Positions 8,873 through 15,145 of a DNA stretch of 30,986 bases are shown here, one piece after another; positions within the stretch are counted from its first letter, which is position 1; every line of letters starts with the position of its first letter. The position numbers and the translations under genes are program-made. The DNA comes from Magnetospirillum sp. GTDB lineage: Bacteria > Pseudomonadota > Alphaproteobacteria > Rhodospirillales > Magnetospirillaceae. Under the pieces are notes generated by a model. The model was not told the DNA's origin and searched no databases. It worked only from the letters and a program-made list of their open reading frames with translations. The stretch is from assembly GCA_016183945.1 (NCBI GenBank), contig JACPDP010000052.1:1-30986 (forward strand), read 5' to 3'.

Positions 8873-9753
8873 GGCGAAAAGCCCCGGGCGGCGGCGGCCA
8901 GTGCCTCGGCCACCCGCCGGAGATCGGCGGCCAGCGGCGCGAAGCCGGCGGAGCGCTGGTGGGTCACCTCATCCATGTAGAGAGCGCGGTTGACCTCGAT
9001 CTGCAGCGCGTGGCTGCCGGTGCGCGGCTGGCCGTAGTGCCGCGTGGTGAAGCCGCCGGCATAGGGGGTGTTGCGCACCACCCGGTAGCCCAATTCGCCG
9101 AACCGCTCCTCGGCCACCTGCGGGAACAGCGGGTCGCAGGCGGCGCCGAAGCAGTCGCCCAGCACCACGTCGACCCGCGACAGGCCTGGGTCGCGGTCCA
9201 TCGGCCCGCCAACCGAGGGCATGGAATGGCAGTCCACCAGCAGCGACCAGCCGAACCGCGCCTGCGTCGCCTCCAGCAGCATGCGCAGGCGGTCGTGGTA
9301 GGGCCGGTAGAAGCTGCCGACCCGCCGCTCGACCTCCGCCACCGGCAGGCGGCCGGCATAGATCTCGGCGCCGCTGGCCACCACCCGGGCGATGGTGCCG
9401 AGCCCGGCCGCCACCCGTGGGCTGCGGGTATTGGCCCATTCCGGCAGCCGGCCAAGAAACATGGCGGGGTCCAGCTCATAGGGTTCGCGGTTGGGATCGC
9501 AATAGGCGCGCGGGAACAGGGCCGCCACCAGCGGCGCGCCCAGTGAGGGCGCGCAGGCGAACAGTTCGTCGACGAAACTGTCCTCGGAGCGGCGCAACGA
9601 CACCGGGTCGAGCTGGGATGCCGCCACGAATTCGGGCGGGTAATCGCGACCGGAATGGGGCGAGGCGAACACCATCGGCACCGTCTGCTCCGGTGGGACG
9701 ACCAGCCGGAGCACGGTGGCGTCGGCACTCAAGGCGTTCGGCGTGGTATCCAT
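8869..9753 (-). CDS. N-formylglutamate amidohydrolase family protein
   Basis: Predicted 294-residue zinc hydrolase of the N-formylglutamate amidohydrolase family, which releases formate from N-formyl-glutamate, for example in histidine breakdown. Motifs seen: SPHSGRDYP near the N-terminus, NREPYELDP, LLVDCHSMPS in the middle, NTPYAGGFTTRHYGQP and LQIEVNRALYMDE. The histidines and acids in these are probable metal and substrate ligands. No hut genes are nearby; the partner is a GNAT acetyltransferase whose start overlaps this stop, so the pair may handle acylated amino acids. No strong ribosome site is visible before the ATG at 9753. Confidence 0.85.
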   Translation of the reverse strand: MDTTPNALSADATVLRLVVPPEQTVPMVFASPHSGRDYPPEFVAASQLDPVSLRRSEDSFVDELFACAPSLGAPLVAALFPRAYCDPNREPYELDPAMFLGRLPEWANTRSPRVAAGLGTIARVVASGAEIYAGRLPVAEVERRVGSFYRPYHDRLRMLLEATQARFGWSLLVDCHSMPSVGGPMDRDPGLSRVDVVLGDCFGAACDPLFPQVAEERFGELGYRVVRNTPYAGGFTTRHYGQPRTGSHALQIEVNRALYMDEVTHQRSAGFAPLAADLRRVAEALAAAARGFSP

Positions 9754-9845
9754 GCTGCCACGCTTTTACCAGACAGACGCCTCCGTGTCATACGCGGCGT
9801 AGGAGCATGCCCGACAAGGGGCATGACGGACGCATCCGGAAGGGC

Positions 9846-9874
9846 TTGCAATGCCCGAAAAACGACGCTACAAA
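9846..9874 (+). promoter_or_regulatory. Probable tRNA promoter
   Basis: TTGCAA (9846-9851), a 17-base spacer and TACAAA (9869-9874) lie about 45 bases upstream of the mature tRNA 5' end, a normal distance for a tRNA precursor leader. Assigned by consensus match only. Confidence 0.5.
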
Positions 9875-9918
9875 CACGCCCTCGACGCGGCCGTTTCCGT
9901 ACGGACGCCGAGAATTTC

Positions 9919-9993
9919 GGGCGCTTAGCTCAGCGGGAGAGCACTTCCTTGACATGGAAGGGGTCACAAGTTCAATCCTTGTAGCGCCCACCA
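9919..9993 (+). tRNA. tRNA-Val (GAC anticodon)
   Basis: A complete 75-base cloverleaf. The acceptor stem GGGCGCT pairs with AGCGCCC, followed by discriminator A and an encoded CCA (9991-9993). The D arm has AGCTCAGCGGGAGAGC, the anticodon stem CTTCC/GGAAG encloses the loop TTGACAT with anticodon GAC (reads GTC, valine), and the T arm ACAAG/CTTGT encloses TTCAATC. A promoter lies upstream and a perfect hairpin follows 2 bases after CCA. Confidence 0.96.
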
Positions 9994-9995
9994 TC

Positions 9996-10024
9996 GAAAC
10001 CCCTAGGGGAAACCTAGGGGTTTC
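9996..10024 (+). terminator. tRNA-Val terminator hairpin
   Basis: A perfect 12-base stem (9996-10007 with 10013-10024, GAAACCCCTAGG and its complement) with the 5-base loop GGAAA, beginning 2 bases after the tRNA CCA. The following bases (GTCCGTTTTG) are only moderately T-rich. The position strongly suggests transcription termination. Confidence 0.7.
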
Positions 10025-10080
10025 GTCCGTTTTGAGAGGTCGCTTCCGCCACCAAAATCCGCTGCACTAACACGCATTTC
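10018..10080. repeat. Dispersed 63-bp repeat, copy A (after tRNA-Val)
   Basis: From GGGTTTCGTCC to AACACGCATTTC this stretch matches 15077-15139 with about eight differences over 63 bases. Both copies begin in the 3' arm of, or just after, a terminator-like hairpin. On the minus strand both can be read as a peptide containing LVAEAT and QNGRNP, but no convincing gene continues from it here. Confidence 0.65.
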
Positions 10081-10112
10081 GCACGCAGGGCCTCGAAGAG
10101 GCCGGCAACGAG

Positions 10113-10481
10113 ATGCGGCCTCGTTTTCCGCCTCGGCATCACCGATGCCCCGAACTCGAACGCGCGGAAACCCAGGCCAACGAGAACGGCTTTCGCGACC
10201 TGATCCTGTCGTACTCGGAAACCCATGTATTCGGTGAGGCCGATGTCCGGCATATCCACCGCACGCTGTTCAACGACGTTTTCGCGTGGGCGGGGGAGCG
10301 TGCAGCAGCCGATTTTGAGGGGCCGTTCTTCCTCTCTTGGGTCCCTCAAAACGCCCGGCAAGCAAATGAATTGCTCGCCCAGTTTCTTGTTTGCCCCTCG
10401 CCGGGCGGGCGCATCCGCGCCCTTGGCCGCCGGCTATTCGGCCCGGAGCGCGGGCGTCCCGCCCGCTTGGCGATGAATTGA
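10113..10481 (+). pseudogene. Fic-family protein remnant
   Basis: An open frame of 122 codons whose middle (roughly nucleotides 10150-10320) resembles the N-terminal helices of Fic/Doc AMP-transferases: DLILSYSETHVFGEADVRHI followed by HRTLFNDVFAWAGER, matching the usual 'IHRxLFxDVYxWAGExR' pattern. The catalytic HPFxxGNGRxxR motif is absent: after WAGER the frame passes through unrelated sequence and then into a GC-rich repeat at 10385-10467. There is no good start signal. This is probably a decayed fragment stranded next to the tRNA gene. Confidence 0.5.
10385..10467. repeat. REP-like composite repeat, copy 1
   Basis: Two palindromic units, CCCTCGCCGGGCG-...-GCATCCGC-...-CTTGGCC and GGAGCGCGGGCGTCCCGCCC, are separated by about 20 bases. 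The same pair in the same order occurs at 13986-14064, and the second unit recurs inverted inside pdhC (27565-27589). This is a repeated, hairpin-forming element, not a gene. Confidence 0.65.
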
Positions 10482-10485
10482 GCCG

Positions 10486-10605
10486 TCAAGCGGCGAGGAT
10501 GGCGTGCATGAAGGCCATGGGCAGGGCGACGATGGCCACGCCCACTGCGGCGGCGGCGAAGTCGACGGCGAGGTGGCGCAGGATCTGACGGTCGATCAAT
10601 TTCAC
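10486..10605 (-). CDS. Small single-helix membrane protein (39 residues)
   Basis: A GTG-start frame at 10605 preceded by AGGGAGAG with a 5-base gap encodes 39 residues: VKLIDRQILRHLAVDF followed by one hydrophobic helix (roughly residues 17-38) and a TGA at 10488-10486. Upstream lies about 90 bases without a gene. The good ribosome site and the basic-head-plus-helix layout support a real small membrane protein. It is not recognised as any known family, and function is unknown. It lies in the same direction as the next two membrane-protein genes. Confidence 0.5.
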   Translation of the reverse strand: MKLIDRQILRHLAVDFAAAAVGVAIVALPMAFMHAILAA

Positions 10606-10698
10606 GGGAGCTCTCCCTGGTACCGGTTATGGACGAGGGCGAGAGTAGCGGCTGGCCGTCGGCAACTGGCGTGTCAAGGTTGCGCCATAAAGGAGCCG

Positions 10699-10950
10699 TC
10701 AGGCGTGGTGGCCGGTGTGGTGGTGGAGCCAGTCGCTCAGCGCGGTGGGCAGCAGGCGGATGAGGCCATAGCCGGCGATCACCACCGCCAGTACCAACGC
10801 CACCGGCAGGATGTCCATTTCGCACTCGACCAGATAGACCACCACGGCGGCATAGCCGGCAACGCTCAGGAAGACCGCCACTTCATGGCGCGAGCGGATG
10901 GCCGCGACGGCGGCGACGGCGGCAACGAGAAGAAGCGGGATGCCGTCCAT
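10699..10950 (-). CDS. Hypothetical membrane protein, three helices
   Basis: An 83-residue integral membrane protein beginning MDGIPLLLVAAVAA. The start at 10950 is chosen because GAGG lies 5 bases upstream; the frame is open to 11055, but the extra residues are polar and unlike a leader. Three hydrophobic helices are visible at about 4-18, 24-44 and 48-69, followed by a His-rich tail (WLHHHTGHHA). An acid pair (VECEMD) sits between helices 2 and 3. The family is not recognised. Confidence 0.6.
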   Translation of the reverse strand: MDGIPLLLVAAVAAVAAIRSRHEVAVFLSVAGYAAVVVYLVECEMDILPVALVLAVVIAGYGLIRLLPTALSDWLHHHTGHHA

Positions 10951-11062
10951 GATCACCTCGCGGGGCCAAATATCCACTACCATCAGACGATTTCCGCCGC
11001 CGCCCGGCAACGGCGCGATGGTATGAACCCTTTGGGTTAATCGAGGGCAGGACAAAAGCCAG

Positions 11063-11077
11063 GGGGCCGGAGGCCCC
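11063..11077 (-). terminator. Short GC hairpin after membrane-protein gene
   Basis: GGGGCC-GGA-GGCCCC forms a 6-base stem with a 3-base loop, 34 bases beyond the stop of the leftward gene at 11111. In the leftward direction CTGGCTTTTG follows. It is flanked by direct repeats of GCAGGACAAA (11047 and 11085). A weak terminator candidate. Confidence 0.4.
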
Positions 11078-11110
11078 GCCCGGTGCAGGACAAATAAATA
11101 GCCAGGCGAG

Positions 11111-11677
11111 TCAATTCATGGGCTCGCCGGTATCCGGCCCCACCCGGCGGCGGATGCTGCGCCAGCGCCGCGCCACCACGCCGGCCTCGCGCAGGGAACT
11201 GCGAGCCCGCCCCGTCAGGCGCCGGACGAGGCGCCACGCCGGCCAGTTCTCCAACCTGGCGTGCGCCCACGCCTTGCAGCGGCGAACCCAAGCCACCAGC
11301 GCGGCGATCCAGCCGATGGTCATCAGCGCCGGCTCGCACAGCACATAGAGGCGGGCCAGCAGTGCGGTCCCGGTCAGCTTGGCCGCCAGCAATACCGAGA
11401 GGCCGAGCAGCAGGTGGCCGCTGGCCATCGCCCACACCGCCGCCAGTTTGAACGGCAGCATGGTGGCCGCCGGCATGACGAAGGCGGCGGCGGCCCAATA
11501 GGGCGGCAGACGGCCGATGCGGGCCTCCAGGTCGCGCACCACCGGCAGCCGGCCGAGATGCGCCATGGCCGCGGTCAGCCAGGCCCACAGATACTCCTCG
11601 ACCAAGACCAGCAACACCGCCAGCACCAGCAACGGCGGGGTGAGCAGGCGCTTGATGATGCGGCGCGGCGGGGACAT
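11111..11677 (-). CDS. Hypothetical integral membrane protein
   Basis: A 188-residue protein starting MSPPRRIIKRLLTPP, with AGGG 6 bases upstream of the ATG at 11677. Basic N-terminus, then a helix about 13-33 (LLVLAVLLVLVEEYLWAW), further hydrophobic segments about 57-80 (AAAAFVMPAATMLPFKLAAV), 85-105 and 113-130, then a basic cytoplasmic tail from about 135 (WVRRCKAWAH to RRRVGPDTGEPMN). The arrangement of an acidic EEYLW near the first helix and a basic C-terminus is seen in uncharacterised alphaproteobacterial membrane proteins; no function can be assigned. Confidence 0.7.
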   Translation of the reverse strand: MSPPRRIIKRLLTPPLLVLAVLLVLVEEYLWAWLTAAMAHLGRLPVVRDLEARIGRLPPYWAAAAFVMPAATMLPFKLAAVWAMASGHLLLGLSVLLAAKLTGTALLARLYVLCEPALMTIGWIAALVAWVRRCKAWAHARLENWPAWRLVRRLTGRARSSLREAGVVARRWRSIRRRVGPDTGEPMN

Positions 11678-11779
11678 GCGCCCTAAGCTAATGCGATTCT
11701 GGCAAGGCGCAACCCGGTATCGGGTTGGCATGGCGCCGGACGGTGTGCCACCCTTGGCCATGCCGCATGGGAGTCTCGA

Positions 11780-12076
11780 ATGATCGTCACCCTCGTCCAC
11801 GTCCACGTGAAGCCCGACTGCGTCGACGGCTTCATCGCCGCCACGCGGGGCAACCATGCCGGTTCGGTGGCCGAGGCCGGCAACCGGCGCTTCGACCTGC
11901 TGCAGGACCCGGCCGACCCCACCCGCTTCATCATCTACGAGGCTTTCGTGTCCGAGGGCGACATTGCCGCCCACAAGCAGACCGCCCATTACCTGGCCTG
12001 GCGCCGGGCGGTGGACGGCATGATGGCGGAACCGCGCTTGGGCGTGCGCTGGACCCCGTTGGCGCTCAAGGAATGA
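11780..12076 (+). CDS. Antibiotic-biosynthesis-monooxygenase-fold protein
   Basis: A 98-residue single-domain protein with the ABM/YgiN ferredoxin-like fold, starting MIVTLVHVHVKPDCVDGF. Typical features are the first strand ending in 'VKP', the helix FIAATRGNHAGSVAEAGN with an invariant-type Asn, the strand FDLLQDPADPTRFIIYEAF, and HKQTAHYLAWR. Relatives act as small monooxygenases or isomerases (for example LsrG) or bind reactive aldehydes or quinones. Its TGA overlaps the ATG of the dehydrogenase gene (12073-12076), so the two are coupled and probably act on one pathway. Confidence 0.85.
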   Translation: MIVTLVHVHVKPDCVDGFIAATRGNHAGSVAEAGNRRFDLLQDPADPTRFIIYEAFVSEGDIAAHKQTAHYLAWRRAVDGMMAEPRLGVRWTPLALKE

Positions 12077-13221
12077 ACTTCACCGTCTCCCGCCTGCCCC
12101 GCCTGGTGTTCGGCGAGGGCCGCATCGCCGAGGTGCCGCGCGAGGTCGCCGCCCTCGGCCGCCGTTGCCTGCTGGTGACCGGCGCCCGCTCGCTGGAGGA
12201 CGGGCCATTCTGGCCGGCGCTGGCGGAGGAGTTCGCCCGCGAGGGCGTGACGCTGCATCGGTTCAGGGTGGATGGCGAGCCCTCGCCCGAGATGGTGGAT
12301 AGGGCGGTGGCCCGCTTTGCCCCTGCCCACATCGAGGTGGTGGTGGCCATCGGCGGCGGCAGCGCGCTGGACGCCGCCAAGGCCATCGCGGGCCTGCTGC
12401 TGCCGGGTAATTCCGTCATGGACCACCTGGAGGGCGTCGGCCGTGGCGTGCCTTACCGCGGCCCGGCCCTGCCCCTGGTGGCGGTGCCCACCACCGCCGG
12501 CACCGGCTCGGAGGCGACCAAGAACGCGGTGCTGTCCTCGGTGGGGCCGCAGGGCTTCAAGAAGTCGTTCCGCCACGACGACCTGATCGCCCGCGTCGCG
12601 GTGGTGGACCCGGCGCTGCTCGCCACCTGCCCGCCCGAGGTGCTGGCCGCCAACGGCATGGACGCCTTCACCCAGTTGCTGGAATCCTACACCTCGACCA
12701 ATGCCAGCCCATTCACCGACGCCCTGGCGTGGTCCGGGCTGGAAGCCTTCCGCGACGGCTTCTTCGCCGCGCTCGACGGCGACCGCGAGGGCCGTTCTCG
12801 CCTGGCCTACGCCGCCACGCTGTCGGGCATCTGCCTGGCGCAGACCGGGCTGGGCGCGGTGCACGGCCTGGCCGCGCCGCTGGGCGCCTGGTTCCCCATC
12901 CCGCATGGCGTGGCCTGTGGCACCCTGGTGGCCGAGGCCACCGAACTCAACATCCGGGCATTGCAGGCCCGCCTGCCCGGCAGTCCGGCGCTGACCAAAT
13001 ACGCCCGCGCCGGCGAGCTGTTGGCGGGAAATTCGCACGGCTTGGCCGACCTGCTGCGGCGCTGGGTGAAGCGGCTCGGCATCGCCCGGCTCGGCGCCTA
13101 CGGGGTGGCCGAGGCCGACGTCCCCCGCCTGGTGGCGGCCAGCGGCGGCAACAGCATGAAGACCAACCCGCTGGTGCTCGAACCCGACGAAATCGGCGAG
13201 TTGGTGCGGCGGAGGCTGTAG
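12073..13221 (+). CDS. Iron-type alcohol dehydrogenase family protein
   Basis: An NAD(P)-dependent alcohol/aldehyde oxidoreductase of 382 residues, normal for the group III (Fe-ADH) family. N-terminal dinucleotide domain with AIGGGSALDAAKAI and PTTAGTGSEATKNAV; C-terminal helical metal domain. By comparison with FucO (D196, H200, H263, H277) the metal ligands should be D197, residue 201, H264 (AVHGLAAPLG) and H278 (IPHG). Residue 201 is Gln, in GMDAFTQLLESY, instead of His. This may be a lineage feature or mean altered metal use. The start ATG overlaps the stop of the monooxygenase-fold gene. The substrate is unknown; the partner suggests an aldehyde or small-alcohol pathway. Confidence 0.88.
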   Translation: MNFTVSRLPRLVFGEGRIAEVPREVAALGRRCLLVTGARSLEDGPFWPALAEEFAREGVTLHRFRVDGEPSPEMVDRAVARFAPAHIEVVVAIGGGSALDAAKAIAGLLLPGNSVMDHLEGVGRGVPYRGPALPLVAVPTTAGTGSEATKNAVLSSVGPQGFKKSFRHDDLIARVAVVDPALLATCPPEVLAANGMDAFTQLLESYTSTNASPFTDALAWSGLEAFRDGFFAALDGDREGRSRLAYAATLSGICLAQTGLGAVHGLAAPLGAWFPIPHGVACGTLVAEATELNIRALQARLPGSPALTKYARAGELLAGNSHGLADLLRRWVKRLGIARLGAYGVAEADVPRLVAASGGNSMKTNPLVLEPDEIGELVRRRL

Positions 13222-13223
13222 GA

Positions 13224-13511
13224 TCAGCGCTTGGCCGGGGCCTTTTCCTCCGACTCGGTGAGGCCCTGCCAAGCGCCGGTGGCGGCATCGCGAACGGCGT
13301 GGGCGGCGTCTCGGCTGGTGTGGCCCACCGCCTTGGCGACGTCGCGAACCCCGTGGCCGATGGCGGTGGCGCCCTCCTTGACCCCTTCCTTGACCTTGCT
13401 CACCGCCGCCCTGGCGTCGTCCTTGACGGTCGACTCGGCCTCTTCGGCGGCCAGCGGTGCGGCCGCAAACGCCAGCACGGCGGCCAGGATGATGATGATG
13501 ATGCGACGCAT
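13224..13511 (-). CDS. Small secreted amphipathic helical protein
   Basis: A 95-residue protein with a clear signal peptide (MRRIIIIILAAVLAFAAAPL-AAEE) and strong ribosome site AAGGAGAGG 3 bases before the ATG at 13511. The mature part is one long charged helix with repeated Lys/Asp and Ala/Val spacing (TVKDDARAAVSKVKEGVKEG, GVRDVAKAVGHTSRDAAHAV), resembling LEA-like or envelope-stress helices. The poly-Ile run is written by a GAT/ATC triplet repeat (13489-13503), which could slip. It is convergent with the dehydrogenase gene, with only 2 bases between stops. No family assigned. Confidence 0.8.
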   Translation of the reverse strand: MRRIIIIILAAVLAFAAAPLAAEEAESTVKDDARAAVSKVKEGVKEGATAIGHGVRDVAKAVGHTSRDAAHAVRDAATGAWQGLTESEEKAPAKR

Positions 13512-13524
13512 GGTCCTCTCCTTG

Positions 13525-13974
13525 TCAACGACCGCGCTTGACGGCCTGCACCAGTGTTTCCAAACCGTCGAGGAAGCGCGAGCGATCCTGCGGCTTGAAC
13601 CCCGACGGCCCGCCGGTGATCTCGCCGGTCTCGCGCAGATGGGTCATCAGATCACGCATGGCCAGCGTCATGCCGATGGAGGCCTCGTCGAACGGCTTGC
13701 CGCGGGTGTCGATGGCGCGTGCCCCCTTGGCCACCACCCGGGCGGCCAGCGGAATATCGCCGGTGACCACGATGTCGCCGGCGCAGGCCCGCTCGACGAT
13801 GAGGTCGTCGGCGGCGTCGGGGCCTGCGGGCGCCACCACCTTCTCCACCAGATAGTGGTCGCCGCGGTGCCAGCGGTTGCTCACCAGCACCACCGGCAAA
13901 GCGTGGCGCTCGGCGACCTTCACCACCTCATCCTTGACCGGGCAGGCATCGCCGTCGACGAAAATACGCGTCAT
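13525..13974 (-). CDS. yaiI: YaiI/YqxD family protein (DUF188, UPF0178)
   Basis: A 149-residue protein, the usual length of this family, with start MTRIFVDGDACPVKDEVVKV; DGDACPVK and later GDIVVTGDIPLAARVV and KGARAIDTRGKPF are hallmark motifs of a PIN-like nuclease fold with conserved acidic residues. The C-terminal part has FDEASIGMTLAMRDLM and ends in a basic tail. The ATG at 13974 is preferred over an upstream in-frame start at 14028 because the extra residues come from repeat sequence. Biochemical role not established. Confidence 0.88.
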   Translation of the reverse strand: MTRIFVDGDACPVKDEVVKVAERHALPVVLVSNRWHRGDHYLVEKVVAPAGPDAADDLIVERACAGDIVVTGDIPLAARVVAKGARAIDTRGKPFDEASIGMTLAMRDLMTHLRETGEITGGPSGFKPQDRSRFLDGLETLVQAVKRGR

Positions 13975-13985
13975 ACGGGATTGGC

Positions 13986-14064
13986 CCTCGCCGGGCGCGG
14001 GCATCCGCCCGCTTGGCCTGCGCCGCAATGGCGGCCGGAACCGTTGAGCGCGGGCGTCCCGCCC
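13986..14064. repeat. REP-like composite repeat, copy 2
   Basis: Same two palindromic units in the same order as at 10385-10467: CCCTCGCCGGGCGCGGGCAT-type sequence, about 30 different bases, then GAGCGCGGGCGTCCCGCCC. It lies directly upstream of the yaiI start and abuts the large palindromic element at 14066. Confidence 0.65.
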
Positions 14065-14065
14065 T

Positions 14066-14251
14066 TAGGCGCAAGGATAGCGCTCCACGACGCCGGGCCT
14101 CCCCTGGCAAAGCCGGGGGAGGGAAGGTGGGGGCCCAAGCGAAGCGCGGGAGTTTGTCCGCCGGCACCACTCCCGCCTCGCTTCGCTCGTTGGGCCCCCA
14201 CCCTACCCTCCCCCGGCTTTGCCGGGGGAGGGGGAGTTAACCTTGCGCCTA
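14066..14251. repeat. Large palindromic element, intergenic copy
   Basis: The core, 14097-14232, has two 27-base arms that are inverted complements apart from two mismatches near the outer end, and each arm is itself a hairpin. Between them GGGGGCCCAAGCGAAGCGCG and its near-complement form an inner palindrome. The core is enclosed by TAGGCGCAAGG (14066-14076) and its exact complement (14241-14251). The same core occurs inside pdhC (27736-27875) and pdhB (29159-29304). The sequence following the right end, from AGTTA to GCGCCTATGGG, is also found at 20886-20906. Confidence 0.8.
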
Positions 14252-14287
14252 TGGGCGTCCCCCCCGCTTTCACGCGCACCAACGGCA

Positions 14288-14752
14288 TCAGGCGCCTCCC
14301 TTGGCCGGCTTGGGCGGCCGGCACACCGCGCGGCTCTCGGTGCTGATCAGGCATTCCATGCGCGGGCCCGAGCGGCGCGGGATCAGGTAGGTGGCCTTGC
14401 CGCGGTACTCCAGCACCAGGTTGTGGAACGACATGGTGGTGAGCACCGGCGCCTTGTCGATGTTGCGGAACACCAGCAGCGGGCAGCCGTCATCGCGATT
14501 GCACAGCGCCACGGACTCCAGGCTGATGAGCGTGGTGCCACCGGCACGCGCCACGCTGAGTTCGAACGGCCGCTTGGCCGCCATGGCCTGCGCCACCTGC
14601 GGCTTGGCAAATTTCTTCACCGCGGCGACCTCGTGCATGGAGGGCGAGGCCGAGAACAGGGGCACATGGCGCGAGGGCTCGATCTCGGCGGCGACGGCGG
14701 CGAGGGAAAGCAGGATGAAAGCGACGGCCCGAATCACCAGCGACAACGGCAC
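14288..14752 (-). CDS. Hypothetical secreted protein
   Basis: About 154 residues, with an N-terminal signal peptide (VIRAVAFILLSLAAVAAEIE) followed by a compact domain containing three cysteines (CNRDDGC around residue 83-89, and MECLIS and CRPP near the end) that could form disulfides. Motifs such as FELSVARAGGTTLISLESVA and SFHNLVLEYRGKATYLIP suggest a beta-rich periplasmic domain. The start is uncertain: GTG 14752 lies only 2 bases after GAGG, while TTG 14743 has better spacing (11 or fewer bases). No family recognised. It is bounded on the left by the large palindromic element. Confidence 0.65.
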   Translation of the reverse strand: MPLSLVIRAVAFILLSLAAVAAEIEPSRHVPLFSASPSMHEVAAVKKFAKPQVAQAMAAKRPFELSVARAGGTTLISLESVALCNRDDGCPLLVFRNIDKAPVLTTMSFHNLVLEYRGKATYLIPRRSGPRMECLISTESRAVCRPPKPAKGGA

Positions 14753-15145
14753 AGCCTCACGGAAAAGCGGCAGTGTACAGGGATTCGCGCCATCCCTGAA
14801 GCCGGTTCGCCCTGAATTGCTCCCCCGCCAAGCAGGAGGTTTCCGAAATCAATCTGGCGGTGCAGCAGATTTTCGACCATGAACTCGGCCGGGCCGAAGC
14901 CGCCCACCACAGCCCGCTTCCCTACGGGTGCAAAACGGAACAGCTCTGCGCTACACTCCGTCGGCATCGGGGAATTCCTCTACTGTCGGTTAAACCTTTG
15001 CCGCAGAAGAATTTTTCCAGATTCAGGGCCTCGATGCACCTAAGTTCTGTGAGATATCCAGGCTAGGAAAGCCTGGGGGTTTCGTCCATTTTGGGGGGTC
15101 GCTTCCGCCACCAGCGTCCGCGGCACCAACACGCATTTCACCCCC
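14753..15145. other. Intergenic region without supported gene
   Basis: About 390 bases between two leftward genes. Small open frames on both strands (14734-14967 minus, 14860-15066 plus) have no ribosome site or recognisable motif. The right part contains a hairpin CCAGGCT-AGGAA-AGCCTGG (15058-15076) and copy B of the dispersed repeat. Confidence 0.5.
15058..15139. repeat. Hairpin plus dispersed 63-bp repeat, copy B
   Basis: The hairpin CCAGGCT-AGGAA-AGCCTGG (15058-15076) is followed at once by GGGTTTCGTCC and about 50 more bases matching 10018-10080. The hairpin sequences differ between copies while the following sequence is conserved, as if the repeat rides behind terminators. It ends just before the stop of the kinase gene at 15146. 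Confidence 0.65.

Noticed and set aside
14066..14251. CRISPR array or attachment site at the repeated GC-rich element
   Set aside because: There are no regular direct repeats with unique spacers; the structure is a single nested palindrome.
14734..15066. Two small open frames in the gap before the short-sensor kinase
   Set aside because: No start signals, no motif, and they overlap each other on opposite strands.
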